From Sinomonas sp. ASV486 (GTDB lineage Bacteria > Actinomycetota > Actinomycetes > Actinomycetales > Micrococcaceae), in assembly GCF_030908215.1 (NCBI RefSeq), contig NZ_JAVFJK010000004.1:96921-160920 (forward strand): a stretch of 64,000 nt of DNA. The letters are read 5' to 3'. Shown here piece after piece: positions 6,970-17,656 of this stretch. Within the stretch, counting starts at the first letter, position 1. The number at the start of each line of letters is the position of its first letter. The notes under the pieces were generated by a model. It saw nothing but the letters and a program-made list of their open reading frames with translations, was not told the origin of the DNA and did not search any database. The translations under genes and the position numbers were made by a program.

Positions 6970-8447
6970 CGCTTCGACTCGACCATTTCATCGGGGGCAC
7001 GTGGTCCGCCCCCGCCAGCGGCGAGTACTTCGCCAGCACCAACCCCGCCACCCTCGACGTGCTCTACGAGGCCGCGCGCGGCACCGACGAGGACGTCCGC
7101 CGCGCGGTGGCCGCGGCCCGCAGCGCGTTCGAGTCGCGCCAGTGGCGCGACCTCACGGCGACCAAGCGCGGGCACCTGCTCCGGCGTCTCGGAGATCTGG
7201 TTGTCGAACACGCGGAGGAACTCGCGGAGTTCGAGACCCTGGACAACGGCAAGCTCCTGCGCGAGATGCGCGGCCAGCTCGCCACGCTGCCCGAGTACCT
7301 CTACTACTACGCAGGCCTGGCCGACAAGGTCCAAGGCAGCCAGATCCCTACGAGCTCGATCACCATGCTGAACTACACGCAGCGCGAGCCGCTCGGCGTC
7401 GTCGGCGCCATCACGCCGTGGAACTCACCGCTCACGCTGACCACGTCGAAACTCGCCCCCGCGCTCGCCGCGGGCAACACGATCGTCATCAAGCCAAGCG
7501 AGTACACGTCGCGGACCATCCTCCGGTTCGCCGAGCTCGCCTCCCAGGCCGGGTTCCCCGACGGCGTGGTGAACGTGGTCACGGGCTTCGGCAACGAGGC
7601 GGGTGCGGCGCTCGTGAGCCACCGGGACATCGCCAAGATCTCGTTCACCGGATCCACCCTGACGGGTGCCCGTATCGCCGCCGAGACGGCGTCGCGGTTC
7701 ATCGGCTCCACCCTCGAGCTCGGTGGCAAGAGCCCCAACATCGTCTTCGGCGACGCCGACGTCGCCAACGCCGCGATGGGCGTGGTCGCCGGGATCTTCG
7801 CGGCAGCGGGGCAGACCTGCATCGCCGGGAGCCGGGTCTTCGCGCACCGCAGCGTGTACGACGAGCTCGTCGAGCGGGTCTCCGAGCGGGCCGCCTCCAT
7901 CATCGTCGGGGACCCGCTCGTCGATGCCACCGAGCTCGGCCCGCTCGCCTTCGGCGCCCAGCTCGAGAAGGTGAGCTCGTATGTGGACCTCGGGGTCAGC
8001 GAGGGCGCGACCGTCCGCACGGGCGGCGGGCGGCCCGACGTCGATCTCGCCGGCTACTTCTACTCGCCCACCGTCCTGACCGACGTCGACAACTCGATGC
8101 GAGTAGTGCGCGAGGAGATCTTCGGTCCCGTCGCGGCGATCATGCCGTTCGACACCGAGGACGATGTAGTCGGAATGGCGAACGACACCGACTACGGGCT
8201 CGCCGCCGGCGTCTGGACCCAGAACCTCGCGCGCGCCCACCGCATGGCCCGCAGGCTCGACGCCGGCACCGTGTGGGTCAACACCTACCGTGCCATGTCG
8301 CCCATGTCGCCCCGCCAGGGTTTCAAGAGCTCCGGGGTCGGCATCGAGCACGGCCTCGAGTCGATGCACGAATACACGCGGCTCAAGAGCATCTGGATCA
8401 ACACCGACGAGGGCCCGGTCTCCGACCCGTTCGTCATGCGCGGCTGA
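6966..8447 (+). CDS. NAD(P)-dependent aldehyde dehydrogenase
   Basis: A 493-residue aldehyde dehydrogenase of normal family length. Asn153 (TPWNSP), Glu251 (LELGGKS) and the nucleophile Cys285 (GQTCIAGSR) are all present, as is the cofactor loop ITPWN/IKPSEYTS and SFTGS. It should oxidise an aldehyde or semialdehyde to the acid with NAD(P)+. The GTG start overlaps the hydrolase stop by four bases. The sequence looks like the betaine-aldehyde / hydroxymuconic-semialdehyde group, so a dicarboxylic semialdehyde from a cleaved ring is a reasonable but unproven substrate. Confidence 0.92.
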   Translation: MTLRLDHFIGGTWSAPASGEYFASTNPATLDVLYEAARGTDEDVRRAVAAARSAFESRQWRDLTATKRGHLLRRLGDLVVEHAEELAEFETLDNGKLLREMRGQLATLPEYLYYYAGLADKVQGSQIPTSSITMLNYTQREPLGVVGAITPWNSPLTLTTSKLAPALAAGNTIVIKPSEYTSRTILRFAELASQAGFPDGVVNVVTGFGNEAGAALVSHRDIAKISFTGSTLTGARIAAETASRFIGSTLELGGKSPNIVFGDADVANAAMGVVAGIFAAAGQTCIAGSRVFAHRSVYDELVERVSERAASIIVGDPLVDATELGPLAFGAQLEKVSSYVDLGVSEGATVRTGGGRPDVDLAGYFYSPTVLTDVDNSMRVVREEIFGPVAAIMPFDTEDDVVGMANDTDYGLAAGVWTQNLARAHRMARRLDAGTVWVNTYRAMSPMSPRQGFKSSGVGIEHGLESMHEYTRLKSIWINTDEGPVSDPFVMRG

Positions 8448-8459
8448 AAGGTCACACCC

Positions 8460-8666
8460 ATGCCACTCATCGACGTATCCATCGCCCGCGGGCGCACCCC
8501 AGAGGAACTGCGCGCGTTCATCGACGCGCTCCACCAGGCGGCAGAGAGCACCGTGGGTGCACTCCCCGAGAACACCACTGTCATCGTCCGCGAGATCGAG
8601 CATGAGCACTGGTCCCGCGGCAACCAGACCATCGCCGAACGCGCCACCGCTGCTGGGCAGCTCTAG
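8460..8666 (+). CDS. 4-oxalocrotonate tautomerase family enzyme
   Basis: A 68-residue protein of the tautomerase superfamily, which uses the N-terminal proline as general base after removal of Met (MPLIDVSIARGR; Pro1). Length and the beta-alpha-beta pattern match 4-oxalocrotonate tautomerase monomers that assemble to hexamers. AAAGGT precedes ATG 8460, 12 bp after the aldehyde dehydrogenase. It would ketonise an enol intermediate such as a 2-hydroxymuconate-like or oxo-acid product of ring opening, which fits the neighbouring dehydrogenase and hydrolase. Confidence 0.88.
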   Translation: MPLIDVSIARGRTPEELRAFIDALHQAAESTVGALPENTTVIVREIEHEHWSRGNQTIAERATAAGQL

Positions 8667-8681
8667 AAAAAGGAGTCACTG

Positions 8682-11157
<2,476 letters not shown>

Positions 11158-11181
11158 GGCCCACGACGGCGCGTGGGCGCG

Positions 11182-12387
11182 TCACGCGCGGTGGTGCGCC
11201 GCCGTCCGCAGGCCGACGAGCGTCCCGACGATGAAGCACAGGACCGAGCCAACCACCACGAGCAGCGGCACCGTCCACGACCCGACGGCTGCGCGCACCG
11301 ACCCCACGAGCGTCGGCGCAATCGCCCCAAAGGCGTAGCCGACGCCCTGCACGATCGCGGACATCCGCCCGGCAGCGGCCTGATCGCGGGCGATCGCGAG
11401 GATTGCGGTGAAGATGAGTGTGATCCCGCCGCCCTGCGCGGCCCCGCCGAAAGACGACCACAGAGGCCACAGGCCCGGAGCGGCCAGGAGCCCGAGCGGC
11501 ACGGCCAGCCACAGCACGCCGAGCGTCACGACGGCCGTGGTCGTCCCGTACCGGCGGGACAGGAGCGGCGTTCCGAGCGCGCCGATGATCGCGAGGATCT
11601 GGAACAACGACGCCCCGGCTCCGGCGGCAGTCGAGGAAAGCCCAAGCTCATCGGTCAGGAGGCTCGGCAGCCAGGCGGTCACGCCGTAGTACGAGAACGC
11701 CTGGCCGCCGAACCCGACCACAAGCGCGACGATGACCGTCACGCCGCGGCGCCGACCGCCGTCGTGCACGGTGCTTTGCTCGGGGGCTACCGGTTCGGGC
11801 ACGACGGCGCGCCGCACCCCGACCGCGGCGGCCCAGAACGCGAGGGCCACCACTGCGAAGAGCGAACTCGAGGCGAGCGCGAAGCGCCAGCCCAGAGCGT
11901 CGGCCAGGGGCGCGGACGCCACGGAGGTGATGAAGGAACCGACGTTGAGCGAGGCCGTGTACACGCCCATCGCCATACCCTGCCGCGCCGGCGTGAAGTC
12001 ACGGCGGATGAGCAGGGGGACGGCAATGTTGCCGATCGTGATCGCGACGCCGATCAGCACCGTGCCGATCATGACGACGGCGGTCCCGTCGAGCGAACGG
12101 ACCACCACGCCGGCAAGGACGCCGGCGAGTGTCAGGGTCGCGGCCACCTCGGCCCCGAACCGCCGCGCAGATAGGGACGCGAGCGGCGAGGCGAGGGCGA
12201 AGCATAGTACGGGAATGCCCGTGAGCAGCCCGAGCGCGCCGGGCGAGAGGTCGAGGTCGGCCGAGAGCGGTCTGGCGAGGGGCGCAACTGCCACGAAGGG
12301 CCCCCGCATGGTCAGGGCGATGAGGCCGATCGAAACGAGAAGCAGCCACGCGGCGGCCTTGGGGCGGTGGGTGTTCGTGGCGCTCAT
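11182..12387 (-). CDS. MFS transporter, CynX/NimT-like
   Basis: A 401-residue, roughly 12-TM major facilitator. The first loop (TMRGPFVAVAPLARPLSADLDLSPGALGLLTGIPVL) is characteristic of the CynX/NimT/YycB group, which includes cyanate and 2-nitroimidazole transporters. ATG 12387 follows a GAGGAC ribosome site. It converges on tgt across only 24 bp, where an imperfect ACGACGG-type hairpin (about 11161-11210) overlaps its stop codon. The ligand is unknown; efflux of a small anion or drug is as likely as uptake. Confidence 0.85.
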   Translation of the reverse strand: MSATNTHRPKAAAWLLLVSIGLIALTMRGPFVAVAPLARPLSADLDLSPGALGLLTGIPVLCFALASPLASLSARRFGAEVAATLTLAGVLAGVVVRSLDGTAVVMIGTVLIGVAITIGNIAVPLLIRRDFTPARQGMAMGVYTASLNVGSFITSVASAPLADALGWRFALASSSLFAVVALAFWAAAVGVRRAVVPEPVAPEQSTVHDGGRRRGVTVIVALVVGFGGQAFSYYGVTAWLPSLLTDELGLSSTAAGAGASLFQILAIIGALGTPLLSRRYGTTTAVVTLGVLWLAVPLGLLAAPGLWPLWSSFGGAAQGGGITLIFTAILAIARDQAAAGRMSAIVQGVGYAFGAIAPTLVGSVRAAVGSWTVPLLVVVGSVLCFIVGTLVGLRTAAHHRA

Positions 12388-12724
12388 GTCCTCGTTCGTA
12401 TCACGCCTGCGGCGCCGGAGCCGCCTCGGCCGCCGCGGGATCGACGCAGTGCGGTCCCTTCCGCTGTGGTGTGGGCCCCGAGCCGGTTGCCGCGCAGGCC
12501 GCTGCGGGGGTCACCCTGTGGCGCCGTACGGGCGTGGACGTGGCAGGCCGGGGGCGGCATGGCAGGCCGTGGCGCGGGCCTGTTATGCCCGCGAGGGCCT
12601 GTCATCGGGCGCGCTGCTCCGGGGCGTGCGGCGCGAACCCTGCGGAGCCCGGATGCGCCTGTGCCTGCGACCCCCAGCGGCCGCAGGCACAGGACAGTCG
12701 GCGCGGTCGGAACGAGCCGGGGCC
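12388..12724. other. Gene-free region with hairpins and a short direct repeat
   Basis: 337 bp between two leftward genes. It holds the promoter side of the MFS gene, a 12-bp perfect hairpin (12658-12693), a smaller CGCGGGC/GCCCGCG hairpin (12573-12593) and a 10-bp direct repeat TGGCAGGCCG (12541-12550, 12560-12569). No convincing frame was found on either strand. Confidence 0.6.
12658..12693 (-). terminator. Perfect 12-bp terminator hairpin
   Basis: CCTGTGCCTGCG (12658-12669) pairs with CGCAGGCACAGG (12682-12693) over a 12-nt loop, about 30 bp downstream of the stop of the leftward MHS transporter gene. Confidence 0.65.
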
Positions 12725-14164
12725 TCAGCCCACCCGCGACGGCTCGCGGCCGTCGTCGTCCGCGGCCGTCGACGACGGCGCGGAGCCGGCCGCCACGGGG
12801 AGCTCACCGTAGGCGGCGCCGAACTCGTGGTCGAGCGGGGTGTGCGTCTTGTTCGGCAGGAAGAAGATGTACACGACTAGGGAGATAACGATCGTGATCG
12901 TCACGTACGTGAACAGCCACTCCTTGTGCCCGGCGCTCGTGAGCCATTCGCCGATGAACGGCACGGTGCCACCGAAGAGCGAGTTGGCCACGGCGTAGCC
13001 GAGGCCGACGCCGAGCGCGCGCACCGAGGAGGGGAACAGCTCCGCCTTCACCAGGGCGCTGATGGACGTGTAGTTCACGACGATCACGAGCCCCGCGAGC
13101 ATGAGCCAGAACGCGATGGCCGGATCCTTGACGCCGGCGAGCGTGGACATGATGGGCCATGTGAAGACCGCCCCGAGCACGCCGAAGAGGATGAGCTGGG
13201 GCCGGCGGCCGAGCTTGTCGGAGATCAGGCCGAACACGGGCTGCAGGAGCATGAACACGAACAGGGCCCAGAAGTTGATGACCGAGGTCTGGGTCTTCGG
13301 GATGTGGGAGACGTTGTTCATGAAGCTCAGGATGTAGGTCGTGTAGAGGTAGAACGCGACCGTTCCGCCCATGGTGAGGAACACGACGACGAGGAACGGC
13401 TTCCAGTGCTTCGTGAACAGGAGCTTGAGCGTCCCGGGCTGGATGGCCTCGAACTCGCCACCCTCTCCGGACGCTGCGCGGGCGGCGGCTTTGAGCTGTT
13501 CCGGGGGGATGCTCTCGTCCATGGTGCGGCGCAGCCACAGGACGAGGAGCGCGGCGACGGCGCCTACCGCGAACGGGATGCGCCAGCCCCACGCCTTGAG
13601 GTCGGCCTCGCCGAGCGTCGTCTGGAGGATGATGAGCGAGAGCAGCGCGAGCACCTGGCCACCCACGAGCGTGACGTACTGGAAGCTCGAGAAGAAGCCG
13701 CGCCGCTTGGCGGTCGCGACCTCGGACATGTACGTGGCCGAGGTGCCGTACTCGCCGCCCACCGAGAATCCCTGGAGGAGCCGGGAGGCGTACATGAGGA
13801 CGGTGGACCACACGCCGATCTGCGCGACGCCGGGCAGCACCGCGACGAGCAGCGAGCCGACGCCCATGAGGCTCACGCTGAGCGTGAGGGCGGCGCGGCG
13901 GCCGTGGCGGTCCGCGTAGCGGCCGAAGAACCATGAGCCCACGGGGCGCATGAGGAACGTCAGGGCGAAGGTCAGGTAGGCGTCGATCTGCGCCTGGACG
14001 GGGTCCTTGGTGCTGAAGAAGTACGTCGCGAAGTACGCCGAGAACGCCGCGTAGACGTAGAGGTCGTACCACTCGATGAGGTTTCCGGCGGATCCCTTGA
14101 GGGTGTTGGCGATGGCGCGCCGCGTCGCTGCGGCGCTGCCACCCTGGGCTTGGGTGAGGGTCAT
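12725..14164 (-). CDS. MFS transporter, metabolite:H+ symporter (MHS) family
   Basis: A 479-residue, 12-TM MHS-family symporter (relatives: ProP, KgtP, shikimate and citrate transporters). Family marks are GSAGNLIEWYDLYVYA near residue 25, FLMRPVGSWFFGRYADRHGRR (the MHS A-motif) and LLQGFSVGGEYGTSATYMSE. The start at 14164 is chosen because a promoter TTGGGC-18-TAACGT ends seven bases before it. An upstream in-frame Met at 14224 would run through that promoter. It is divergent from a two-component system with a TAXI binding protein, so it is the obvious regulated target. The substrate is probably an organic acid or zwitterion. Confidence 0.88.
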   Translation of the reverse strand: MTLTQAQGGSAAATRRAIANTLKGSAGNLIEWYDLYVYAAFSAYFATYFFSTKDPVQAQIDAYLTFALTFLMRPVGSWFFGRYADRHGRRAALTLSVSLMGVGSLLVAVLPGVAQIGVWSTVLMYASRLLQGFSVGGEYGTSATYMSEVATAKRRGFFSSFQYVTLVGGQVLALLSLIILQTTLGEADLKAWGWRIPFAVGAVAALLVLWLRRTMDESIPPEQLKAAARAASGEGGEFEAIQPGTLKLLFTKHWKPFLVVVFLTMGGTVAFYLYTTYILSFMNNVSHIPKTQTSVINFWALFVFMLLQPVFGLISDKLGRRPQLILFGVLGAVFTWPIMSTLAGVKDPAIAFWLMLAGLVIVVNYTSISALVKAELFPSSVRALGVGLGYAVANSLFGGTVPFIGEWLTSAGHKEWLFTYVTITIVISLVVYIFFLPNKTHTPLDHEFGAAYGELPVAAGSAPSSTAADDDGREPSRVG

Positions 14165-14171
14165 GCCCTCG

Positions 14172-14201
14172 ACGTTAGGGGTGACGCCGGACACAGCCCA
14201 A
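14172..14201 (-). promoter_or_regulatory. Leaderless-type promoter of the MHS transporter
   Basis: TTGGGC (14196-14201), an 18-bp spacer and TAACGT (14172-14177), then seven bases to the ATG. The 120-bp gap to the divergent response regulator should contain that regulator's site. Confidence 0.6.
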
Positions 14202-14284
14202 GCCGGGGACGTGAGTCCTAACACTTCCTTAGGTCTTCGGAGTCACGCGGTACTCTCGGCGGTGGAGAGCGGGAGGAGAAGGCT

Positions 14285-14968
14285 ATGCGGGTGCTGATCG
14301 TCGAGGACGACGACGCGATGGCCTCCGCGCTCGTCGCCGCCGTCGGCTCGGCAGGGCTGGACGCGACCCGCGTCAGCCGGGGCGCCGACGCGCTCCTGAA
14401 GCACCGCGAGCACGATGCGATCCTCCTCGACCTCGGCTTGCCGGACATGGACGGCCTCGAGGTGCTCCGCAAGCTCCGTCAGGTCACGCTCGCCCCGATC
14501 CTCATCCTCACCGCGCGCGACGACGAGCGCAGCGTGGTCCTCGGCCTGCGCTCCGGCGCGGACGACTACCTCGTCAAGCCCGTCAAACTCGTCGAGCTCC
14601 TGGCCCGCATCGAGGCTGTGGCACGCCGAACCATCCGCGCAGGCGGCGCGGAGCCGCACCGGTTCCGCGTCGGGCAGGTGAGCATAGACCTCGACAGGCG
14701 CGTTGCCGCCGTCGGCGATCGCGAGCTGAACCTCACGGCGACCGAGTACGAGTTGCTCGCGCTCCTCGCGCGCCACGCCGGCTCGGTCGTGACGCGGGAG
14801 CAGATCCTCGACGCCCTCTGGGGCGACGCGTTCGTGGCGAGCTCGCGGTCCCTCGACGTGCACCTCACGGGCCTGCGCTCCAAGCTCAAGCTGCCGGGGT
14901 TCATCATCAACGTCCGCGGCGTCGGGTACCGCCTCGAGGGGCCTGCGCAGGGCGGACAGCGTCCGTGA
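14285..14968 (+). CDS. OmpR-family response regulator
   Basis: A 227-residue two-component regulator. The receiver domain (1-115) has the acidic pocket VEDDD, phospho-acceptor Asp49 (LLDLGLPDMDG) and the Lys of VKPVKL. The C-terminal OmpR/PhoB winged helix (about 130-225) contains LTATEYELLALLARHAGSVVTREQIL and ends with INVRGVGYRL. The ribosome site GGGAGGAG precedes ATG 14285. It overlaps the kinase by four bases (GTGA). The TctD/QseB-like layout and the divergent transporter suggest control of organic-acid uptake. Confidence 0.92.
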   Translation: MRVLIVEDDDAMASALVAAVGSAGLDATRVSRGADALLKHREHDAILLDLGLPDMDGLEVLRKLRQVTLAPILILTARDDERSVVLGLRSGADDYLVKPVKLVELLARIEAVARRTIRAGGAEPHRFRVGQVSIDLDRRVAAVGDRELNLTATEYELLALLARHAGSVVTREQILDALWGDAFVASSRSLDVHLTGLRSKLKLPGFIINVRGVGYRLEGPAQGGQRP

Positions 14969-16566
14969 GGCTGCGGGTCCTGGGCGTCCTAAGCCTGTTC
15001 GCGCTGTTCATCGTCGTGGCGGTGTCCGCCTCGATCCTCGCCTCGGTGAGCCGTGAGCTCACCCAGGAGCTGCAGATCAACCGCGTCGCCGCGCTCAACC
15101 GGTTCGCGCAGGTGGCTGACGACGCGACGTCAAGCGGCGACACGGTCCCGCTCCAGCGCGACATGGACCGATACTCAGCCCTCTACGGCGAGGGCATCGT
15201 GGTGCGGACCCCGCAGGCCACGCTGACCTCCGGCGGCCTCAGCGCCAGCCGGACGGACGTGGGCGACGCCCTCGCCCAGGCCCGCCTCGGCCTCAGCAAC
15301 ACCTCGCTCGACGCCGTGCAGCCGTTCGGGCGGTCATCCCAGGTGATCGCGCGCTCGTTCGGAACGGCGAACCAGGTCCTCGGAGAGACGGCGCTCGAGG
15401 TCGATCTGGGCGCCGCGCAGCAGAAGCTGCGGGAGCGTTGGCTGCTCGTCGTCCTCGGGGCGGCGGCCGGGGCCGGCCTGCTCGTAGCCGGCGCGGAGCG
15501 GCTCACCGCGTGGGTGCTGCGGCCGGTGCACCGGCTCACGGACGCCGTGGCGGCGTTCGAGGAGTCGGGGCGTGCCACCCCCCTGCGCGAGGAGGGGCCA
15601 CCGGAGCTGCAGCGGCTCTCGCGGGCCTTCTCGACCATGGCCGAGCACGTGAGCGAGAGCATGGAGGCCCAGCGACAGCTCATCGCGGACGCCTCGCACC
15701 AGCTCCGCAACCCCATCGGCGCGCTGCGCCTGCGCACGGACCTCCTTGCCCTCGCCCTCGAGACACCCGCCCAGAAGGATGCCGCCGCAGGCATGACCCG
15801 AGAGCTCGAGCACGTCGAGGAGATCCTCGACGGTCTCCTGCGCCTCGCCTCCGCCGAGCACCGCGTCCAGGAGGGCCTCGCCCCCGGCGGCGCGGGGTCG
15901 TCCCTCGGCGAGCGCGCCGGGGTCCTCGACGCCTGGACGGTCCTCGCGGACGCCGCAGGCCGCGTCGCACCCCTCGCTGAGGGCGCCAGCGCCCGCATCG
16001 AGATCGCGGATCCGCCGGCCCAGCCACTCCGGTTCAGGGGAAACCGCTCGGACCTCACGGACATCGTCGGGGAGCTGCTCGAGAATGCGATCAAGCACGG
16101 CGCGCCGGAGGGCGCCGCACGCAGCACGGGCGCGAACGTGCGGGCGGGCGTCTCGCTGCGCGGCGGGACCGTGGTCATCGAGATCGCCGACGACGGCCCC
16201 GGCCTCACGCCCGAAGAGCGTGCCTCCTCGACCACCCGGTTCTGGCGCTCCCCGCGGACCGCGGGCACACGCGGCACGGGCCTGGGCCTGTCCATCGTCG
16301 AGCAGCTCGCCGGTGCCAACGGAGGCCGCCTCGTCCTCGCCGCCGCGGAGCCGCATGGCCTGGTCGCGCGGGTCGAGTTCCCCGAGTTCCCCGGGGTGCG
16401 CGAGGGCGCGCCTGAGGAAGGCACGCCGGACCCTGTGCACGAGGAGGCCGCGCCGGACACAGCCCATGGCTCGGTGCAGGGCTCGGCGCACGGCACTGCG
16501 CACGACGCCGGCCTCCCGCACGACGGCGCGGACGGCACCCGCGGCGGGGAGGGACACCATGCCTGA
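14965..16566 (+). CDS. Membrane sensor histidine kinase
   Basis: A 533-residue kinase with two TM segments (about 6-28 and 159-177), an extracytoplasmic sensor of about 130 residues between them, a HAMP segment (about 180-235), a dimerisation/H-box ADASHQLRNPIGALR (His245), the N-box ELLENAIKH and G-boxes DDGPGL and GTGLGLSI. After the ATPase domain there is an unusual tail of about 60 residues rich in His, Gly, Ala and Asp with short repeats (AHGSVQG, AHGTAHD), of possible metal-binding or disordered character. The start GTG overlaps the regulator stop. It overlaps the TAXI gene by 8 bp, so the three are one operon. Confidence 0.9.
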   Translation: MRLRVLGVLSLFALFIVVAVSASILASVSRELTQELQINRVAALNRFAQVADDATSSGDTVPLQRDMDRYSALYGEGIVVRTPQATLTSGGLSASRTDVGDALAQARLGLSNTSLDAVQPFGRSSQVIARSFGTANQVLGETALEVDLGAAQQKLRERWLLVVLGAAAGAGLLVAGAERLTAWVLRPVHRLTDAVAAFEESGRATPLREEGPPELQRLSRAFSTMAEHVSESMEAQRQLIADASHQLRNPIGALRLRTDLLALALETPAQKDAAAGMTRELEHVEEILDGLLRLASAEHRVQEGLAPGGAGSSLGERAGVLDAWTVLADAAGRVAPLAEGASARIEIADPPAQPLRFRGNRSDLTDIVGELLENAIKHGAPEGAARSTGANVRAGVSLRGGTVVIEIADDGPGLTPEERASSTTRFWRSPRTAGTRGTGLGLSIVEQLAGANGGRLVLAAAEPHGLVARVEFPEFPGVREGAPEEGTPDPVHEEAAPDTAHGSVQGSAHGTAHDAGLPHDGADGTRGGEGHHA

Positions 16567-17596
16567 ACGGCCCGGGGCGCCTGGGCCGACGGAGTTCCGT
16601 GTCACCCGCGCCCGGATCGCCCATGCCCCGCTCACCCGCCGCAGGTTCCTCCGCGCCGGGCTCGCGGCCGCCGCTTCGGGGCTCGTCCTCCCGGCGGCCG
16701 CCTGCGCCCCGGTCCCCCCGGCCGACTCGATCATGGTGGCCGGGGGCGAGCAGGGCGGCTTCTACCTCGAGTTCGCGACGCTCCTCGCGCAGTCGCTCGA
16801 ACGGCACGGAGTGGCACGGCACGCGTCCACCCTCGAGACGGGCGGCAGCGTAGCCAACATGGACAGGATCGCCACCGGCGGCGCCGCTCTCGGGATCTCG
16901 CTCGCAGATGCCGCTGCCAACGGCATCAACAGCATCGCCGGCCCGGCGCCCTCGTCCGCCCCGGCATCCCCCAGACTCATGGCGCTCGCGAGGGTGTACG
17001 AGAACTATGTGCACTTGCTCGTGCGGAAGGACAGCGGCATCGCCGCGGTCGCCGACCTTGCGGGCCGCGCGGTGGGAGTCGGGGCGCCCGGGGCCGGGAC
17101 GAGCTTCACGGCCCATCGCCTGCTGGAGGCGGCCGGCGTCACGGTCCGCGAGGAGTCCCTCGGCCTCAACCAGGGTCTCGCCGCTCTGCGCACCGGAGAC
17201 ATCGAGGCGCTGTTCTGGTCCGGCGGCGTCCCGACCGCCGCGGTTGCCACCGCGACGAAGGACGTCGGCCTGCGCCTGATCGACCTCTCGCCGCTCATCG
17301 CCCCGACCCGGGCCCGTTTCGGCGAGTACTACGAGCGGGTCCTCGTCCCCGCCGGCGCGTACGAGGGGATCCCATCGACGTGGACCGTGGGCGCCGCGAA
17401 CCTGCTGCTGTGCCGCGAAGACCTCCACGCGGACACAGTCCGGGCCACCGTGAACCTGCTGCTCACGCACGCGAGCGAGCTCGTGCCGAGCACGAGCCTC
17501 GGGGTGCAGTTCCTGAGCCCCGAGACACTCATCAACACCGCGGGCATCCCGCTGCACCCCGCAGCCGAGGCGGCCTACCGTGAGTTCCACGGTTGA
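16559..17596 (+). CDS. TAXI-family solute-binding lipoprotein
   Basis: A 345-residue periplasmic-type receptor of the TRAP-associated extracytoplasmic immunogenic (TAXI) family. It begins with a twin-arginine lipoprotein signal (LTRRRFLRAGLAAAASG, lipobox AAAC with Cys49), then IMVAGGEQGGFYLEFATLLAQ, GVGAPGAGTSFTAHRLLEAAGV and DIEALFWSGGVPTAAV, typical TAXI segments for binding organic acids. No TRAP membrane subunits (DctQM) occur in the window. Its gene overlaps the kinase gene by 8 bp, so it more likely serves as an accessory ligand sensor for the kinase, or feeds the MHS transporter region, than as part of a TRAP importer. Confidence 0.88.
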   Translation: MPERPGAPGPTEFRVTRARIAHAPLTRRRFLRAGLAAAASGLVLPAAACAPVPPADSIMVAGGEQGGFYLEFATLLAQSLERHGVARHASTLETGGSVANMDRIATGGAALGISLADAAANGINSIAGPAPSSAPASPRLMALARVYENYVHLLVRKDSGIAAVADLAGRAVGVGAPGAGTSFTAHRLLEAAGVTVREESLGLNQGLAALRTGDIEALFWSGGVPTAAVATATKDVGLRLIDLSPLIAPTRARFGEYYERVLVPAGAYEGIPSTWTVGAANLLLCREDLHADTVRATVNLLLTHASELVPSTSLGVQFLSPETLINTAGIPLHPAAEAAYREFHG

Positions 17597-17656
17597 CCGC
17601 CCCGCCCGTCTGGAAGTCACTCCTGGAAGTCACCTCCCAAAGGTCATCCCCCGCCG

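Noticed and set aside
16559-17596. A complete TRAP transporter
   Set aside because: Only the receptor is present; the following gene is an MMPL exporter on the other strand.
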